A DNA stretch of 64,000 nucleotides, taken from assembly GCA_963699055.1 (NCBI GenBank), contig CAVOTA010000001.1, positions 310,001 to 374,000 on the forward strand, written 5' to 3'. Both the position numbers and the translations under genes were made by a program. The notes beneath the pieces were generated by a model, which made no database searches, was not told where the DNA came from, and saw nothing but the letters and a program-made list of their open reading frames with translations. This document shows, piece after piece, positions 8,855 to 17,178 of this stretch. This stretch comes from Bog-756 sp963699055. GTDB taxonomy: Bacteria; Actinomycetota; Acidimicrobiia; Acidimicrobiales; RAAP-2. Numbering within the stretch: the first letter of the stretch is position 1; every line of letters begins with the position of its first letter.

Positions 8855-9972
8855 GTCGGGACCGCCCGCGCCAGCCGGCGACCGAGCTCGACGGTGTCGG
8901 TCACGGCGCGCACGATCCGGCCGGTGTCCTCGTGGGTGGCGAGCACCACGGGCTGGCGCCGGGCGAGGCATTCCGACACCGCCGCCATCATGCGCTCGGC
9001 CTCGGCCTCGGCCGCGGCGGGGTCCCGGGGGAGCTCGAGCTCCACGAAGACCGGGTCGTCGGTGGGCCGCTCCGACTCCCGGACCATCAGCACCCCGGCG
9101 TGGGAGGTGGCCGGCCAGTGGACGATGCGGCGGGGGTCGCCCGGGGCGTAGGGGCGGATGCCCCGGGGCTCGCCGATGCCGGACGGGACCCGGGGGGCGG
9201 CCTCACCGGGACGGTCGTCCGGGGTGCGGAGCGGTGGGCCGGGCTCACCGGTGCGGGGGGCGACGTGGAACAGGTGCGGCAGGGGGAGCTCGACGTGCCG
9301 CGCCCACCACAGCAGGCCGAACGGCGCACTGGACCCCACCTCCACGACCACGGCGTCGAGTACGCCCCGGTGACGGGGTGTCACCTCGACGGTGACGGTG
9401 CGGGCGCCGCGCTGGCCGCCGCCGGCCTGCCGCTCACGTCCCACCGGAAAGACGCCGCGGACCCGGACGGGCCGGTCCACGTCCAGGGTGAGCGCGGCCG
9501 GCTCGCCGGCGCGGCCGTCGAAGGGGGCGGCGGTGCAGGACAGGCGGGCCCGCCGGGCCGGCCATGCCGGGGCCAGCAACCCCACCACCAGGAAGGAGCC
9601 GAGGACGGCCCCGACGGCCTGCACCCAGCCCGAGCCGCTCGAGTGGGCCACCGCGGCCCAGGCGACCAGGGTGATGATGCTGCCGGTGACCGGTCCGATC
9701 CAGGCCACCGGGTGGACCCGACGACGGAGTCGTACCGTGCGGGGGATGCCGGGGGAGTGGGCGGGGCGCCGCCTCCCGTTGAGCCGCCACGACAGGGCGG
9801 AGGCACCGGCCAGGGCGGCCGCCCCGATCATGATGCCCAGGGGGGCGGCGGTCGGTCCGAACAGGGCGCGGGAGACCGTCACCCCGAGCAGTCCGGCCGC
9901 GATCCCGACCAGCGCCGCCTGCGCGGCCCGCCAGCCGGACGTGGCCCCGTGCCGGGGCTCGCCGGAGCTCAC
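8851..9972 (-). CDS. DUF58 domain protein
   Basis: A 373-residue protein with two membrane helices near residues 15-40 and 75-110, a beta-rich middle domain, and the DUF58 signature RPYAPGDPRRIVHWPATSH near 270-290, followed by a von Willebrand-like segment that ends near the stop. DUF58 proteins are co-encoded with MoxR ATPases and transglutaminase-like proteins and probably assemble with them; the molecular role is unknown. Start GTG 9972 shares GTGA with the stop of moxR, and its own stop shares GTGA with the next start, so all three should be translationally coupled. Confidence 0.88.
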   Translation of the reverse strand: MSSGEPRHGATSGWRAAQAALVGIAAGLLGVTVSRALFGPTAAPLGIMIGAAALAGASALSWRLNGRRRPAHSPGIPRTVRLRRRVHPVAWIGPVTGSIITLVAWAAVAHSSGSGWVQAVGAVLGSFLVVGLLAPAWPARRARLSCTAAPFDGRAGEPAALTLDVDRPVRVRGVFPVGRERQAGGGQRGARTVTVEVTPRHRGVLDAVVVEVGSSAPFGLLWWARHVELPLPHLFHVAPRTGEPGPPLRTPDDRPGEAAPRVPSGIGEPRGIRPYAPGDPRRIVHWPATSHAGVLMVRESERPTDDPVFVELELPRDPAAAEAEAERMMAAVSECLARRQPVVLATHEDTGRIVRAVTDTVELGRRLARAVPT

Positions 9973-11003
9973 GTGGTGGGGGCGGGGGTGTCGGCGATCA
10001 CTCGGCCGACCAGCACCGGTCCGTCGCCGGGACCGTCGGCGATGAGCCGGTGCGACAGGCACGCCACGGCGACGGCCTGGACGTCCTCGGGGGTGACGTA
10101 GGACCGTCCGCACAGGACGGCGTACGCCTGGGCGCTGCGCAGGAGGGAGATGGCCGCCCGGGGGCTGGCGCCGAGCCGGACCGAGCCGGTGGTGCGGGTG
10201 GCCCGCACCAGGGCGACGGCGTACCCGGCCACGGCCTGGACCACGTGGACGCCGGCGGTGGCGTCGATGGCCCGCTGCCACCGCGCCGTGTCGGCCACGG
10301 GGGTAAGGGTGTCGAGGGCGTAGCGCCCGCCGTTGTGCAGGACGAGGCGCGTCTCGACCTCGGCGTCGGGGTAGCCGATGGAGCAGGCGAGGCCGAAGCG
10401 GTCGAGCTGGCTCTCGGCCAGCGGGTAGGTGCCGAGCTGGCCCACCGGGTTCTGGGTGCCGATGACCAGGTGCGGGCGGGGGAGCGGCCACGACTCGCCG
10501 TCCACCGAGACCTGCTGCTCCTCCATCGACTCGAGGAGGGCGGACTGGGTCCGGGGCGGGGTGCGGTTCATCTCGTCGAGGAGGACGACGTTGGCGAAGA
10601 CCGGGCCCGGTCGGAACTCCCACGTGGCCGTGTCGGGGGAGAAGACCGTGACCCCCGTGATGTCGGACGGGAGCAGGTCGGGATGGCCCTGGACGCGGGA
10701 CAGGTCGGCGCCGAGTGCCGTGGCCAGGGCGCGGGCCAGGACCGTCTTGCCCACCCCGGGGACGTCCTCGATCAGGAGGTGGCTGCCCGACAGGGCGGCG
10801 ACCACGGCGGTGGTGACGGCGACGGGCGTGCCCAGGAGGACGCCGGACAGTGCGGCGTGGAGCTGGCCGGCCAGGATCACGGCGTCGTCGAGCGCACCCG
10901 GGTCGGTGGGGTCCGGTTCCGACAGGAGAGCCGGCACGGCGCCGGGGGTCGGCACCGGCCCCGGGAGGTCGGCCCCGTCCCGTGTCTCGATGCCGGTGGT
11001 CAT
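9969..11003 (-). CDS. MoxR-family AAA+ ATPase
   Basis: A 344-residue MoxR-type chaperone ATPase. Walker A EDVPGVGKT lies near residues 74-82, Walker B VVLLDEMNRTPP near 137-148, sensor 1 IGTQNP near 182, and a C-terminal lid with the LGASPRA sensor 2 block near 285. It probably remodels or inserts cofactors into partner proteins of the DUF58/transglutaminase complex. ATG 11003 has an AGGAG ribosome site; a TACACT -10 candidate lies about 65 nt upstream, giving a leader of about 60 nt. First gene of the moxR - DUF58 - tgpA unit. Confidence 0.9.
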   Translation of the reverse strand: MTTGIETRDGADLPGPVPTPGAVPALLSEPDPTDPGALDDAVILAGQLHAALSGVLLGTPVAVTTAVVAALSGSHLLIEDVPGVGKTVLARALATALGADLSRVQGHPDLLPSDITGVTVFSPDTATWEFRPGPVFANVVLLDEMNRTPPRTQSALLESMEEQQVSVDGESWPLPRPHLVIGTQNPVGQLGTYPLAESQLDRFGLACSIGYPDAEVETRLVLHNGGRYALDTLTPVADTARWQRAIDATAGVHVVQAVAGYAVALVRATRTTGSVRLGASPRAAISLLRSAQAYAVLCGRSYVTPEDVQAVAVACLSHRLIADGPGDGPVLVGRVIADTPAPTT

Positions 11004-11069
11004 GGGGTCTCCTGATTCCCCGGCGTGGGAGCCGGTGGGATCGTCGGGGGCGCGCGGGGCGCTACGACC

Positions 11070-11075
11070 AGTGTA
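11070..11075 (-). promoter_or_regulatory. -10 candidate (TACACT) for the moxR unit
   Basis: TACACT on the minus strand, about 65 nt before ATG 11003, in an otherwise very GC-rich gap. Confidence 0.4.
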
Positions 11076-11131
11076 GGGGTGCCCCTCGCGCCTCCACAAT
11101 GCACCTCGGGCCCCCGGACCGGGCGTGCGAT

Positions 11132-11236
11132 GGGTCCCGGGACCGTGCCCGGGACCGGTCCCGGGACCGTGCCCCGGACCGGCCCCCGGACCGTGCCCGG
11201 GACCGGTCCCCGGACCGTGCCCCGGACCGTGCCCGT
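11132..11236. repeat. tandem CCGGGACCGTGC-type repeats
   Basis: About eight imperfect 12-bp units (GGGACCGTGCCC and GGACCGGTCCCC variants) fill the gap between the glycerol kinase stop and the moxR promoter. Many units are self-complementary, so the run could fold as a transcription terminator for glpK or simply be a slippage array. Confidence 0.7.
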
Positions 11237-11247
11237 CGGGCGATCCC

Positions 11248-12717
11248 CTAGAAGTCGATCCCCGACAGCTCGGGCACGGCACCCTCGGCCCGGGACCGGG
11301 CGGCCAGCCACCGCTCGCGTGCCGCCGCGTGGGCGGCGTCCGTCCCGGCGGGTTCGACCACGGCCCGGGGCGCCCAGGCGGCGGCGACGTCGTCCTCGCC
11401 GGCCCAGGTCCCGACGGCCATCCCGGCGAGGAAGGCGGCGCCCAGGGTGGTCGCCTCCAGCATGGGGGCGATCTCGATCGGTCGGCCGCAGGCGTCGGCC
11501 AGGGCCTGGGTGAACACGTCGTTCGCCGTCATGCCGCCATCGACCCGGAGGGTGGCCACGGCCAGTCCCGAGTCCGTCTCGGCGGACTCCAGGAGGTCGG
11601 CACCCCGGTGGGCCACGCCCTCGAGGACGGCCCGCACCAGCTCCGGCCGTCCGCTGCCCCGGGTGATGCCGGTGAACGTGCCCCGGGCCCCGAAGTCCCA
11701 CACCGGGGTGCCGAGGCCGAGGAGGGCGGGGACGAACCACACGTCGCCGGTGTCGGTGCACCGCCCGGCCACCGTGGCCGAGTCGGCGGCGTCCTCGATG
11801 ATGCCGAGATCGTCGCGCAGCCACTCCACGCAGTTGCCGGCCGACAGCATGATCGCCTCGATGCCCCAGGTGACGGTGCCGGCGCGGCGCCAGGCGATGA
11901 TCGGGATGGTGCCGGCGGGACCGCGGACGGCCTGGTGGGGCCGGGTGGTGCCCAGACACTGGTCGAGCATGCCGCCGGTCCCGAACGTGGCCTTGGCCTG
12001 GCCGGCGGCGGTGCAGCTCTGGCCGATCAGCGAGGCCTGCTGGTCGCCGGCCATGCCGGCGATGGGTGGCGCACCGGTGAGGGTGCCGGCCGTGCCCAGG
12101 GCGCCGGACGAGTCCACGATCTCGGGTAGGACCGCCTCGGGGATCGCCAGGGCGGCCAGCAGGTCGGGATTCCACCCGGACCCGTCGCCGCGGATCAGGC
12201 CGGTCACGCCGGCGTTGGAGGCGTCGGTCACGTGCAGCTCGCCCCCGGACAGGATCCACGCCACCCACGTGTCGATGGTCCCGAAGGCCAGCTCACCGCG
12301 CCCGGCACGGGCGCGGTCGGGGTCGGCCGCGTCGAGGATGGCGGCCAGCTTGGTCGCCGAGGCGTTGGGGGCGACGCGGATGCCCTGGCCCTGCAGCTCC
12401 AGGCAGGTGCCGACCGTCCGCAGGTCCTGCCACCCGAGCCCGGGACCGACCGGCTCGCCCGTCGCCCGGTCCCACACCAGGGTCGAGGCCCGTTGGTTGG
12501 CGATGCCCACGGCGGCGACGGGCCCGCCCTCGGACAGGCTCCGGGTCGCCACCTCGACGACCGCGTCGGCGATGGCCCGGCCGTCGAACTCGACGAGCCC
12601 CGGGAACGGGGTCTCGGGGAGGACGGGGAGGTGGTGGATGTGGTCCACCGACGCGTCGGGCCGGACCACGGCCCCCCGCACCCCCGAGGTGCCGACGTCG
12701 ATCACGAGGATGCTCAC
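11248..12717 (-). CDS. glpK: FGGY-family carbohydrate kinase, glycerol kinase-like
   Basis: A 489-residue FGGY kinase. The N-terminal phosphate-binding loop reads DVGTSGVRG, and the glycerol-kinase-like blocks IDTWVAWILSGG, DASNAGVTGL, GMAGDQQASLIGQ and FGTGGMLDQ appear in order, with the C-terminal VDGGMTANDVFTQALAD ATP site. The first loop and FGTGG differ from classical GlpK (DQGTTSSR, YGTG), so glycerol as substrate is likely but not certain. Start GTG 12717 overlaps the upstream stop by GTGA. It is third in a glpD - AGPS-like - kinase unit, which supports a role in glycerol to glycerol-3-phosphate conversion. Confidence 0.75.
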   Translation of the reverse strand: MSILVIDVGTSGVRGAVVRPDASVDHIHHLPVLPETPFPGLVEFDGRAIADAVVEVATRSLSEGGPVAAVGIANQRASTLVWDRATGEPVGPGLGWQDLRTVGTCLELQGQGIRVAPNASATKLAAILDAADPDRARAGRGELAFGTIDTWVAWILSGGELHVTDASNAGVTGLIRGDGSGWNPDLLAALAIPEAVLPEIVDSSGALGTAGTLTGAPPIAGMAGDQQASLIGQSCTAAGQAKATFGTGGMLDQCLGTTRPHQAVRGPAGTIPIIAWRRAGTVTWGIEAIMLSAGNCVEWLRDDLGIIEDAADSATVAGRCTDTGDVWFVPALLGLGTPVWDFGARGTFTGITRGSGRPELVRAVLEGVAHRGADLLESAETDSGLAVATLRVDGGMTANDVFTQALADACGRPIEIAPMLEATTLGAAFLAGMAVGTWAGEDDVAAAWAPRAVVEPAGTDAAHAAARERWLAARSRAEGAVPELSGIDF

Positions 12718-14234
12718 GGCCAGGGCACCGTCCCGAACGGCGAGGCGAGTCCGAGCTTGCCCGGGTTGAGGATCCCGTGCGGGTCGAGGGCCGCCTTCAC
12801 CGAGGCCAGCACGTCGAAGGCCGGACCCAGGCCGTCGGCCAGGAAGCGGGCCCGGTTGAGGCCGATGCCGTGGTGGTGGCTGAGGGCCCCACCGGCGTCC
12901 AGGGTGGCCCGGGTCACCTCGTCCCAGGCCCGTCGGTAGTAGGTGCTGACCCAGGCGTCCCGACCGTCGGGATCGGCGGCCACCTCCTCGGGCGGCCGGC
13001 CGGCGAAGGTGAAGTAGAGGCAGGCGCCGTCGGTGTAGGCGTGGCTCTGGTGCGACGAGGCGACCAGCGTGCCCTCCACGGAGGCCAGTGCGCCGAGGAC
13101 GGCGTCGTACAGGCCGGGCAGCGCCGCCCAACGGCCGGAGACCTCGACGGTGTCGACGACCACACCGGCGCGCCACAGGGGGGCGAGGGCCGAGACGTCG
13201 TTGCGGTGGCCGAGCCAGCGGTCGACCAGGCCGGCGTCGAGCGGGTCGGCCGCCGCACACTCCTGGTCGACGATGCCGAGCGTCGCCGCCACCAGCGCCG
13301 GGTCGGCCTCGTCCAGCACGACGAGGACGTTGGTGCCGCCCAGGTCGAAGGACCGTCCCGACTCGGTGGCGTCGTAGAGGCGCAGCACGGCGGGGGTCGC
13401 GCCCCGGCGCAGGATGCGTCGGCAGGCGTCGAGCCCGTCGGCGAACGAACCGAAGCCGAACGCCCGGCGTCCGTCACCGGCGGGGACGGGGTGGACCCGG
13501 AAGCGGCCCTCGGTGATGACGCCGAGGGTGCCCTCGCTGCCGACGAAGAGCTGGGTCAGGTCGGGACCGGTGGCCGAGCGCGGGCCCCGCCCGCCGGTGC
13601 GCACCACCCGGCCGTCGGCCAGCACCACCTCGAGGCCCAGCACCATGTCCTCGATCTTGCCGTACCGGTTCGAGTACTGGCCGGCGCCGCGGCAGGCGAG
13701 CCAGCCACCCACGGTGGAGAGGTCCATCGACTGGGGCCAGTGCCCGAGGGTCAGTCCGTGCCCGTCGCGCAGCCCGGCCTCCACGTCCGGACCGAACGTG
13801 CCCGCCCGCAGGTCGGCCACCAGGGACGTGGCGTCGACGTCGCCGATGCCGGCCAGGCCGCACAGGTCGAGGGCGACGCCGCCGAACAGGGGGATGGAGG
13901 CCCCGCACACACCGCTCCGGCCGCCGGCCGGGGTCACCGGGATCCGTTCCGCGTCGCACAGGGCGAGCACGGCGGACACCTGCGCGGTGTCGGTGGGGCG
14001 GGCGACGACGGCGGGGCGAGACGGCACGGCGCCGCCGGCGGCCCACCCGATGGCGAGCGGCCACCAGTCCCGCCCGGCTTCGGTCCGGTCGTCGTCGAGG
14101 GTCGACACGCTGGCGCAGGCGTCGGCCAGGCGCCGGACCAGGGTGTCGTCGACCGCCACCCGGGTGGTGGCCAGGCGGTCGGTCACGCCGCCGGGCCCGG
14201 CGTCGACCGCAGTGACCGGGGTGGGCCGCATCAC
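12714..14234 (-). CDS. FAD-binding oxidase, alkyldihydroxyacetonephosphate synthase-like
   Basis: A 506-residue protein with a vanillyl-alcohol-oxidase-type FAD domain: PAGGRSGVCGA near residue 100, GHWPQSMDLSTVGGWLACR near 170, FVGSEGTLGVITEG near 225. The C-terminal SHHHGIGLNR segment near 450 is characteristic of alkyl-DHAP synthases (AGPS), which exchange the acyl group of acyl-DHAP for an alkyl ether; related bacterial proteins are D-2-hydroxyacid dehydrogenases. Start GTG 14234 overlaps the glpD stop (GTGA); ATG 14231 is the alternative. Sitting between glpD and glpK, it is well placed to act on a DHAP- or glycerol-phosphate-derived substrate. Confidence 0.75.
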   Translation of the reverse strand: MMRPTPVTAVDAGPGGVTDRLATTRVAVDDTLVRRLADACASVSTLDDDRTEAGRDWWPLAIGWAAGGAVPSRPAVVARPTDTAQVSAVLALCDAERIPVTPAGGRSGVCGASIPLFGGVALDLCGLAGIGDVDATSLVADLRAGTFGPDVEAGLRDGHGLTLGHWPQSMDLSTVGGWLACRGAGQYSNRYGKIEDMVLGLEVVLADGRVVRTGGRGPRSATGPDLTQLFVGSEGTLGVITEGRFRVHPVPAGDGRRAFGFGSFADGLDACRRILRRGATPAVLRLYDATESGRSFDLGGTNVLVVLDEADPALVAATLGIVDQECAAADPLDAGLVDRWLGHRNDVSALAPLWRAGVVVDTVEVSGRWAALPGLYDAVLGALASVEGTLVASSHQSHAYTDGACLYFTFAGRPPEEVAADPDGRDAWVSTYYRRAWDEVTRATLDAGGALSHHHGIGLNRARFLADGLGPAFDVLASVKAALDPHGILNPGKLGLASPFGTVPWP

Positions 14235-16090
14235 GACTCCACCGTCCCCGGGGCTCCGCCGGCCGGGGCGCAGGACGCGGACGGGCCGCCGGGGTCGCCG
14301 GGGTCACCGCGGCCACCGGGGTCACCTGGGTCACCTGGGTCGCCGGGGTCGCCGACCTCCTCGGCGCCGGTCCGCCGCCGCGGGTCCAGCCCGGCCCCGG
14401 CCAGCCTGGCCCGGACGTGGTCGGCGTACGCCACGGCCTCGGCCCGGGCGCGCCCGGCGTCCCATCCGAGCTCGGGCCCGATGAGCGCGGCCACCGATCC
14501 GGCGGCGTCGGCGGCGGCCCGGGCGTCGCGGTAGGACGACTGGGTGCGGCGGTCGAGCACGTCGGAGACGGAGCACGCCATCTCGCGCCGGACCGCCCAC
14601 AGCGCCTCGGCGGCCAGGTACGGGAGTCCGGCGACGAGCGGCTCGAGGAGCTCGGGCCGGCCGTCGGCCAGGGCCAGCACGGCGCCGGCCTCGGTCCCGT
14701 AGCGCGAGGCGAGGTGGGCGGCGCGCGAGCCGACCGGGTCGGCGGGGTCGGGCCGGACGTTGGCGCCGGCACCGCCAGCCTTCGGGACGACCCTGCCGCC
14801 GGTGGGCGCGCCGTGGAGGCGCAGGTTCCTGGTGCGGCACCGCAGCCGCTCGCGACCCAGTCCGCGCACGACGGCGTCGACGGTGTCCTCGGCCATCTTG
14901 CGGTAGGTGGTGAGCTTGCCGCCGGTGACCGTCACCAGTCCGCCGGGCGAGGTGCGCACGGTGTGGCGACGGGACAGGTCGGCGGTGCGCTCGGAGGAGG
15001 CGCCCTTCTGCTCGGGGGCGAGCAGGGGGCGGAGGCCGGTCCAGATGCCGGTGATGTCGTCCCGGGTGATCGCACGGGTCGAGATGGCGTTGGCCGCGCC
15101 CAGGATGTAGTCGACGTCCTCGGGGGTGCACGACGGGTCGTCCAGCGGTCCGTCCCACCCCGTGTCGGTGGTGCCCAGGTAGACCTGGTCGCCCCAGGAC
15201 ACGACGAAGATCGACCGCTTGTCCTCCCTGACCGGGATGACGGCGGCGATGTCGCACGGGAACGCCTCCTCGGGCACCGTGATGTGGATCCCCTTGGCCG
15301 GGCGGATGGAGTGCGGGTCCGTGCCCTCGTCGAGGGTGCGCACCTCGTCGGACCAGACGCCGGCGGCGTTGACCACGACCGAGGCGCGGACGTCAAACGG
15401 CTCGGCGCCCACCGGTGCGACGGTGGCCCCGCGCACCCGGCCGACGGGGTCGGTCACCAGGCCGGTCACCGGGGTGTGGTTGACGGCGGTGGCGCCGTGG
15501 TCGAGGACCGCCGTACGCACCACGGTCAGCGTGAGGCGGGAGTCGTCGGAGCGGGCGTCCCAGTAGAGGAATCCGGCCACCAGCCGGTCGGCCCGCAGCG
15601 TGGGCATGTGGGCGAGGGCCTGTTCCCGGGTGACCTTCTCGTGGCGCCGGCCGATGCGCACCCCGCCGGTCAGGTCGTAGAGCCACAGTGCCGTCCGGTA
15701 CACCCGGGCCACGCCCTTGTTGACCACGCCGGAGCTGCCGAAGAGGGGGATGAGGAAGGGGAGCGGGGTGACCAGGTGGGGGGCGTTCTCGAGGAGGCGC
15801 TGGCGCTCGGCGAGGTTCTCGTAGACCAGGCGGTACTCGTGCTGCTGCAGGTAGCGCAGGCCGCCGTGGATCAGCTTGGACGACTTGGAGGAGGTCCCCG
15901 AGGCGAAGTCGTCTTTCTCGACCAGGGCGACCTTCAGTCCCCGGCTGGCGGCGTCGAGGGCCACGCCCGCCCCGGTGATCCCGCCGCCGACGACGAGGAC
16001 GTCGAACGACTCGTCGGCCAGCCGGGCGAGGGCCCGGTCACGGTCGAACGGGTCGTGGTGCGCGGCGCGAGCAGTCGCGGGGTCAGGCAT
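14231..16090 (-). CDS. glpD: Aerobic glycerol-3-phosphate dehydrogenase
   Basis: A 619-residue FAD enzyme oxidising glycerol-3-phosphate to DHAP at the membrane. FAD motif VLVVGGGITGAGVALDAASRG near residues 31-51, the GlpD signature KSSKLIHGGLRYLQ near 68-81, substrate block RPLLAPEQ near 350 and VTGGKLTTYRKMAED near 385 are all present. After the C-terminal helical domain there is a low-complexity collagen-like GDPGDPGG tail of about 25 residues that GlpD normally lacks. ATG 16090 is the first start after a stop-free upstream extension of no homology; CAGGCT placed 6 nt before it could be a weak leaderless -10. Divergent from the Fur-family regulator. Confidence 0.9.
   Translation of the reverse strand: MPDPATARAAHHDPFDRDRALARLADESFDVLVVGGGITGAGVALDAASRGLKVALVEKDDFASGTSSKSSKLIHGGLRYLQQHEYRLVYENLAERQRLLENAPHLVTPLPFLIPLFGSSGVVNKGVARVYRTALWLYDLTGGVRIGRRHEKVTREQALAHMPTLRADRLVAGFLYWDARSDDSRLTLTVVRTAVLDHGATAVNHTPVTGLVTDPVGRVRGATVAPVGAEPFDVRASVVVNAAGVWSDEVRTLDEGTDPHSIRPAKGIHITVPEEAFPCDIAAVIPVREDKRSIFVVSWGDQVYLGTTDTGWDGPLDDPSCTPEDVDYILGAANAISTRAITRDDITGIWTGLRPLLAPEQKGASSERTADLSRRHTVRTSPGGLVTVTGGKLTTYRKMAEDTVDAVVRGLGRERLRCRTRNLRLHGAPTGGRVVPKAGGAGANVRPDPADPVGSRAAHLASRYGTEAGAVLALADGRPELLEPLVAGLPYLAAEALWAVRREMACSVSDVLDRRTQSSYRDARAAADAAGSVAALIGPELGWDAGRARAEAVAYADHVRARLAGAGLDPRRRTGAEEVGDPGDPGDPGDPGGRGDPGDPGGPSASCAPAGGAPGTVES
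14287..14354 (-). repeat. GDPGDPGG coding microsatellite in glpD
   Basis: Short 9-bp units (GGGTCGCCG / GGGTCACCT) encode the collagen-like C-terminal tail of the GlpD protein. Confidence 0.7.
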
Positions 16091-16168
16091 GGGCAAAGCC
16101 TGCCACAGGTGGACGCGGCCTCCCGTGGCCGACGGCCGGCCCGCCGGCGCCGGCACGCCGTTTCTACA

Positions 16169-16195
16169 ACTGGTGTCAACTAACAACGACTGGTG
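16169..16195. promoter_or_regulatory. ACTGGTG direct repeat in the glpD/fur divergent promoter
   Basis: ACTGGTG occurs at 16169-16175 and 16189-16195, 20 bp (two helical turns) apart, directly upstream of the TACCGT -10 of the Fur-family gene and inside the only A/T-richer part of this gap. A direct repeat on one face of the helix could bind the regulator itself. Confidence 0.35.
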
Positions 16196-16196
16196 G

Positions 16197-16202
16197 TACC
16201 GT
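16197..16202 (+). promoter_or_regulatory. -10 element (TACCGT), leaderless
   Basis: TACCGT ends 6 nt before GTG 16209. TGTCAA at 16174-16179, 17 nt upstream, is a possible -35. Confidence 0.6.
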
Positions 16203-16208
16203 GACGAC

Positions 16209-16658
16209 GTGCGGAGTCCCGAGGAGCTGACCGAGCTGTTCCGGCGGAGCGGTCGCAAGGTCACGGCCCAGCGCCAGTGCATCTTCCGCGTCCTCCACGG
16301 GGACGAGACGCACCCGTCGGCCGAGTCGGTACACGCCGCCGCCGTGGTCCGGATGGAGACCATCTCCCTCAAGACCGTGTACCAGACGCTCCACGACCTC
16401 TCCGACCTGGGGGAGATCACCGCCCTCGACGTGGGGACCGGGAGCACCCGGTTCGACCCCAACGTGGACGACCCGCACCACCACCTGGTGTGCCGCTCGT
16501 GCGGCAGCGTGCGGGACCTGGTGGTCGAGTTCCCCGACCTCGCCGTGCCCCGTGACGCCGATCTCGGGTTCGAGGTCGGCGCGGCCGAGGTCGTCTTCCG
16601 CGGCCTGTGCCCACAGTGCCGGGCCGCATCCCTGCCCACGCCCGCCACCGCCTCCTGA
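16209..16658 (+). CDS. Fur/PerR-family transcriptional regulator
   Basis: A 149-residue Fur-family repressor: winged helix (about residues 5-75, with LKTVYQTLHDLSDLGEI as recognition helix) and a metal/dimer domain (80-140) carrying HHH at 90-92, the zinc pair C95-C98 and the second pair C134-C137. Two CxxC pairs mark the structural zinc site of Fur/PerR/Zur proteins. Next-door rubrerythrin, 36 nt downstream, suggests a peroxide-sensing (PerR-like) role. Start GTG 16209 is fixed by the leaderless promoter; a longer reading to 15876 would overlap glpD antisense. Confidence 0.88.
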   Translation: MRSPEELTELFRRSGRKVTAQRQCIFRVLHGDETHPSAESVHAAAVVRMETISLKTVYQTLHDLSDLGEITALDVGTGSTRFDPNVDDPHHHLVCRSCGSVRDLVVEFPDLAVPRDADLGFEVGAAEVVFRGLCPQCRAASLPTPATAS

Positions 16659-16694
16659 CACGCCGACCCGTCGCACCGACCCGAAAGGACCACC

Positions 16695-17114
16695 ATGCCC
16701 GAGCTCAAGGACTCCAAGACCGAGGCGAACCTGAAGGAGGCGTTCGCCGGCGAGAGCCAGGCCAACCGCCGGTACCTCTACTTCGCCCAGAAGGCCGACG
16801 TCGAGGGCTACCCGGACGTGGCCGCCCTGTTCCGGTCGGTGGCGGAGGGTGAGACCGGGCACGCCTTCGGCCACTTCGACTTCCTGCGGGAGGTGGGTGA
16901 CCCGGTGACGGGGGCGGCCGTGGGCCCGACCGAGGACAACCTGAAGTCGGCCATCGAGGGCGAGACCTACGAGTACTCCGAGATGTACCCCGGCTTCGCC
17001 CGCACGGCGCGCGACGAGGGGTTCGACGAGATCGCCGAGTGGTTCGAGACGCTCGCCCGCGCGGAGAAGAGTCACGCCGGCCGGTTCACGGAGGGCCTCA
17101 CCTCGGTCGCCTGA
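16695..17114 (+). CDS. Rubrerythrin (ferritin-like diiron protein, no rubredoxin domain)
   Basis: A 139-residue four-helix bundle with the diiron ligands in the expected order: AFAGESQANRRYLYF near residue 15-29, AEGETGHAFGHF near 50-61, IEGETYEYSEMYP near 87-99 and RAEKSHAGRF near 122-131. The C-terminal rubredoxin-like FeS(Cys)4 domain of classical rubrerythrin is absent. Reduces hydrogen peroxide in the cytoplasm using electrons from an external donor. GAAAGGACC gives a good ribosome site. Part of a Fur - rubrerythrin - Fe-S oxidoreductase - DUF3501 cluster on one strand. Confidence 0.92.
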   Translation: MPELKDSKTEANLKEAFAGESQANRRYLYFAQKADVEGYPDVAALFRSVAEGETGHAFGHFDFLREVGDPVTGAAVGPTEDNLKSAIEGETYEYSEMYPGFARTARDEGFDEIAEWFETLARAEKSHAGRFTEGLTSVA

Positions 17115-17178
17115 CCCGGGTGCCCCGTCCCCACCACCGGTCCCGCTCCGGCCGCGACGGCCCCCGCGGAGGCCAGCC

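Noticed and set aside
16165..16178. KstR-type site TACAACTGGTGTCA between glpD and the Fur-family gene
   Set aside because: One fixed position is wrong (GTG for GTT), and the flanking genes are not of the steroid regulon.
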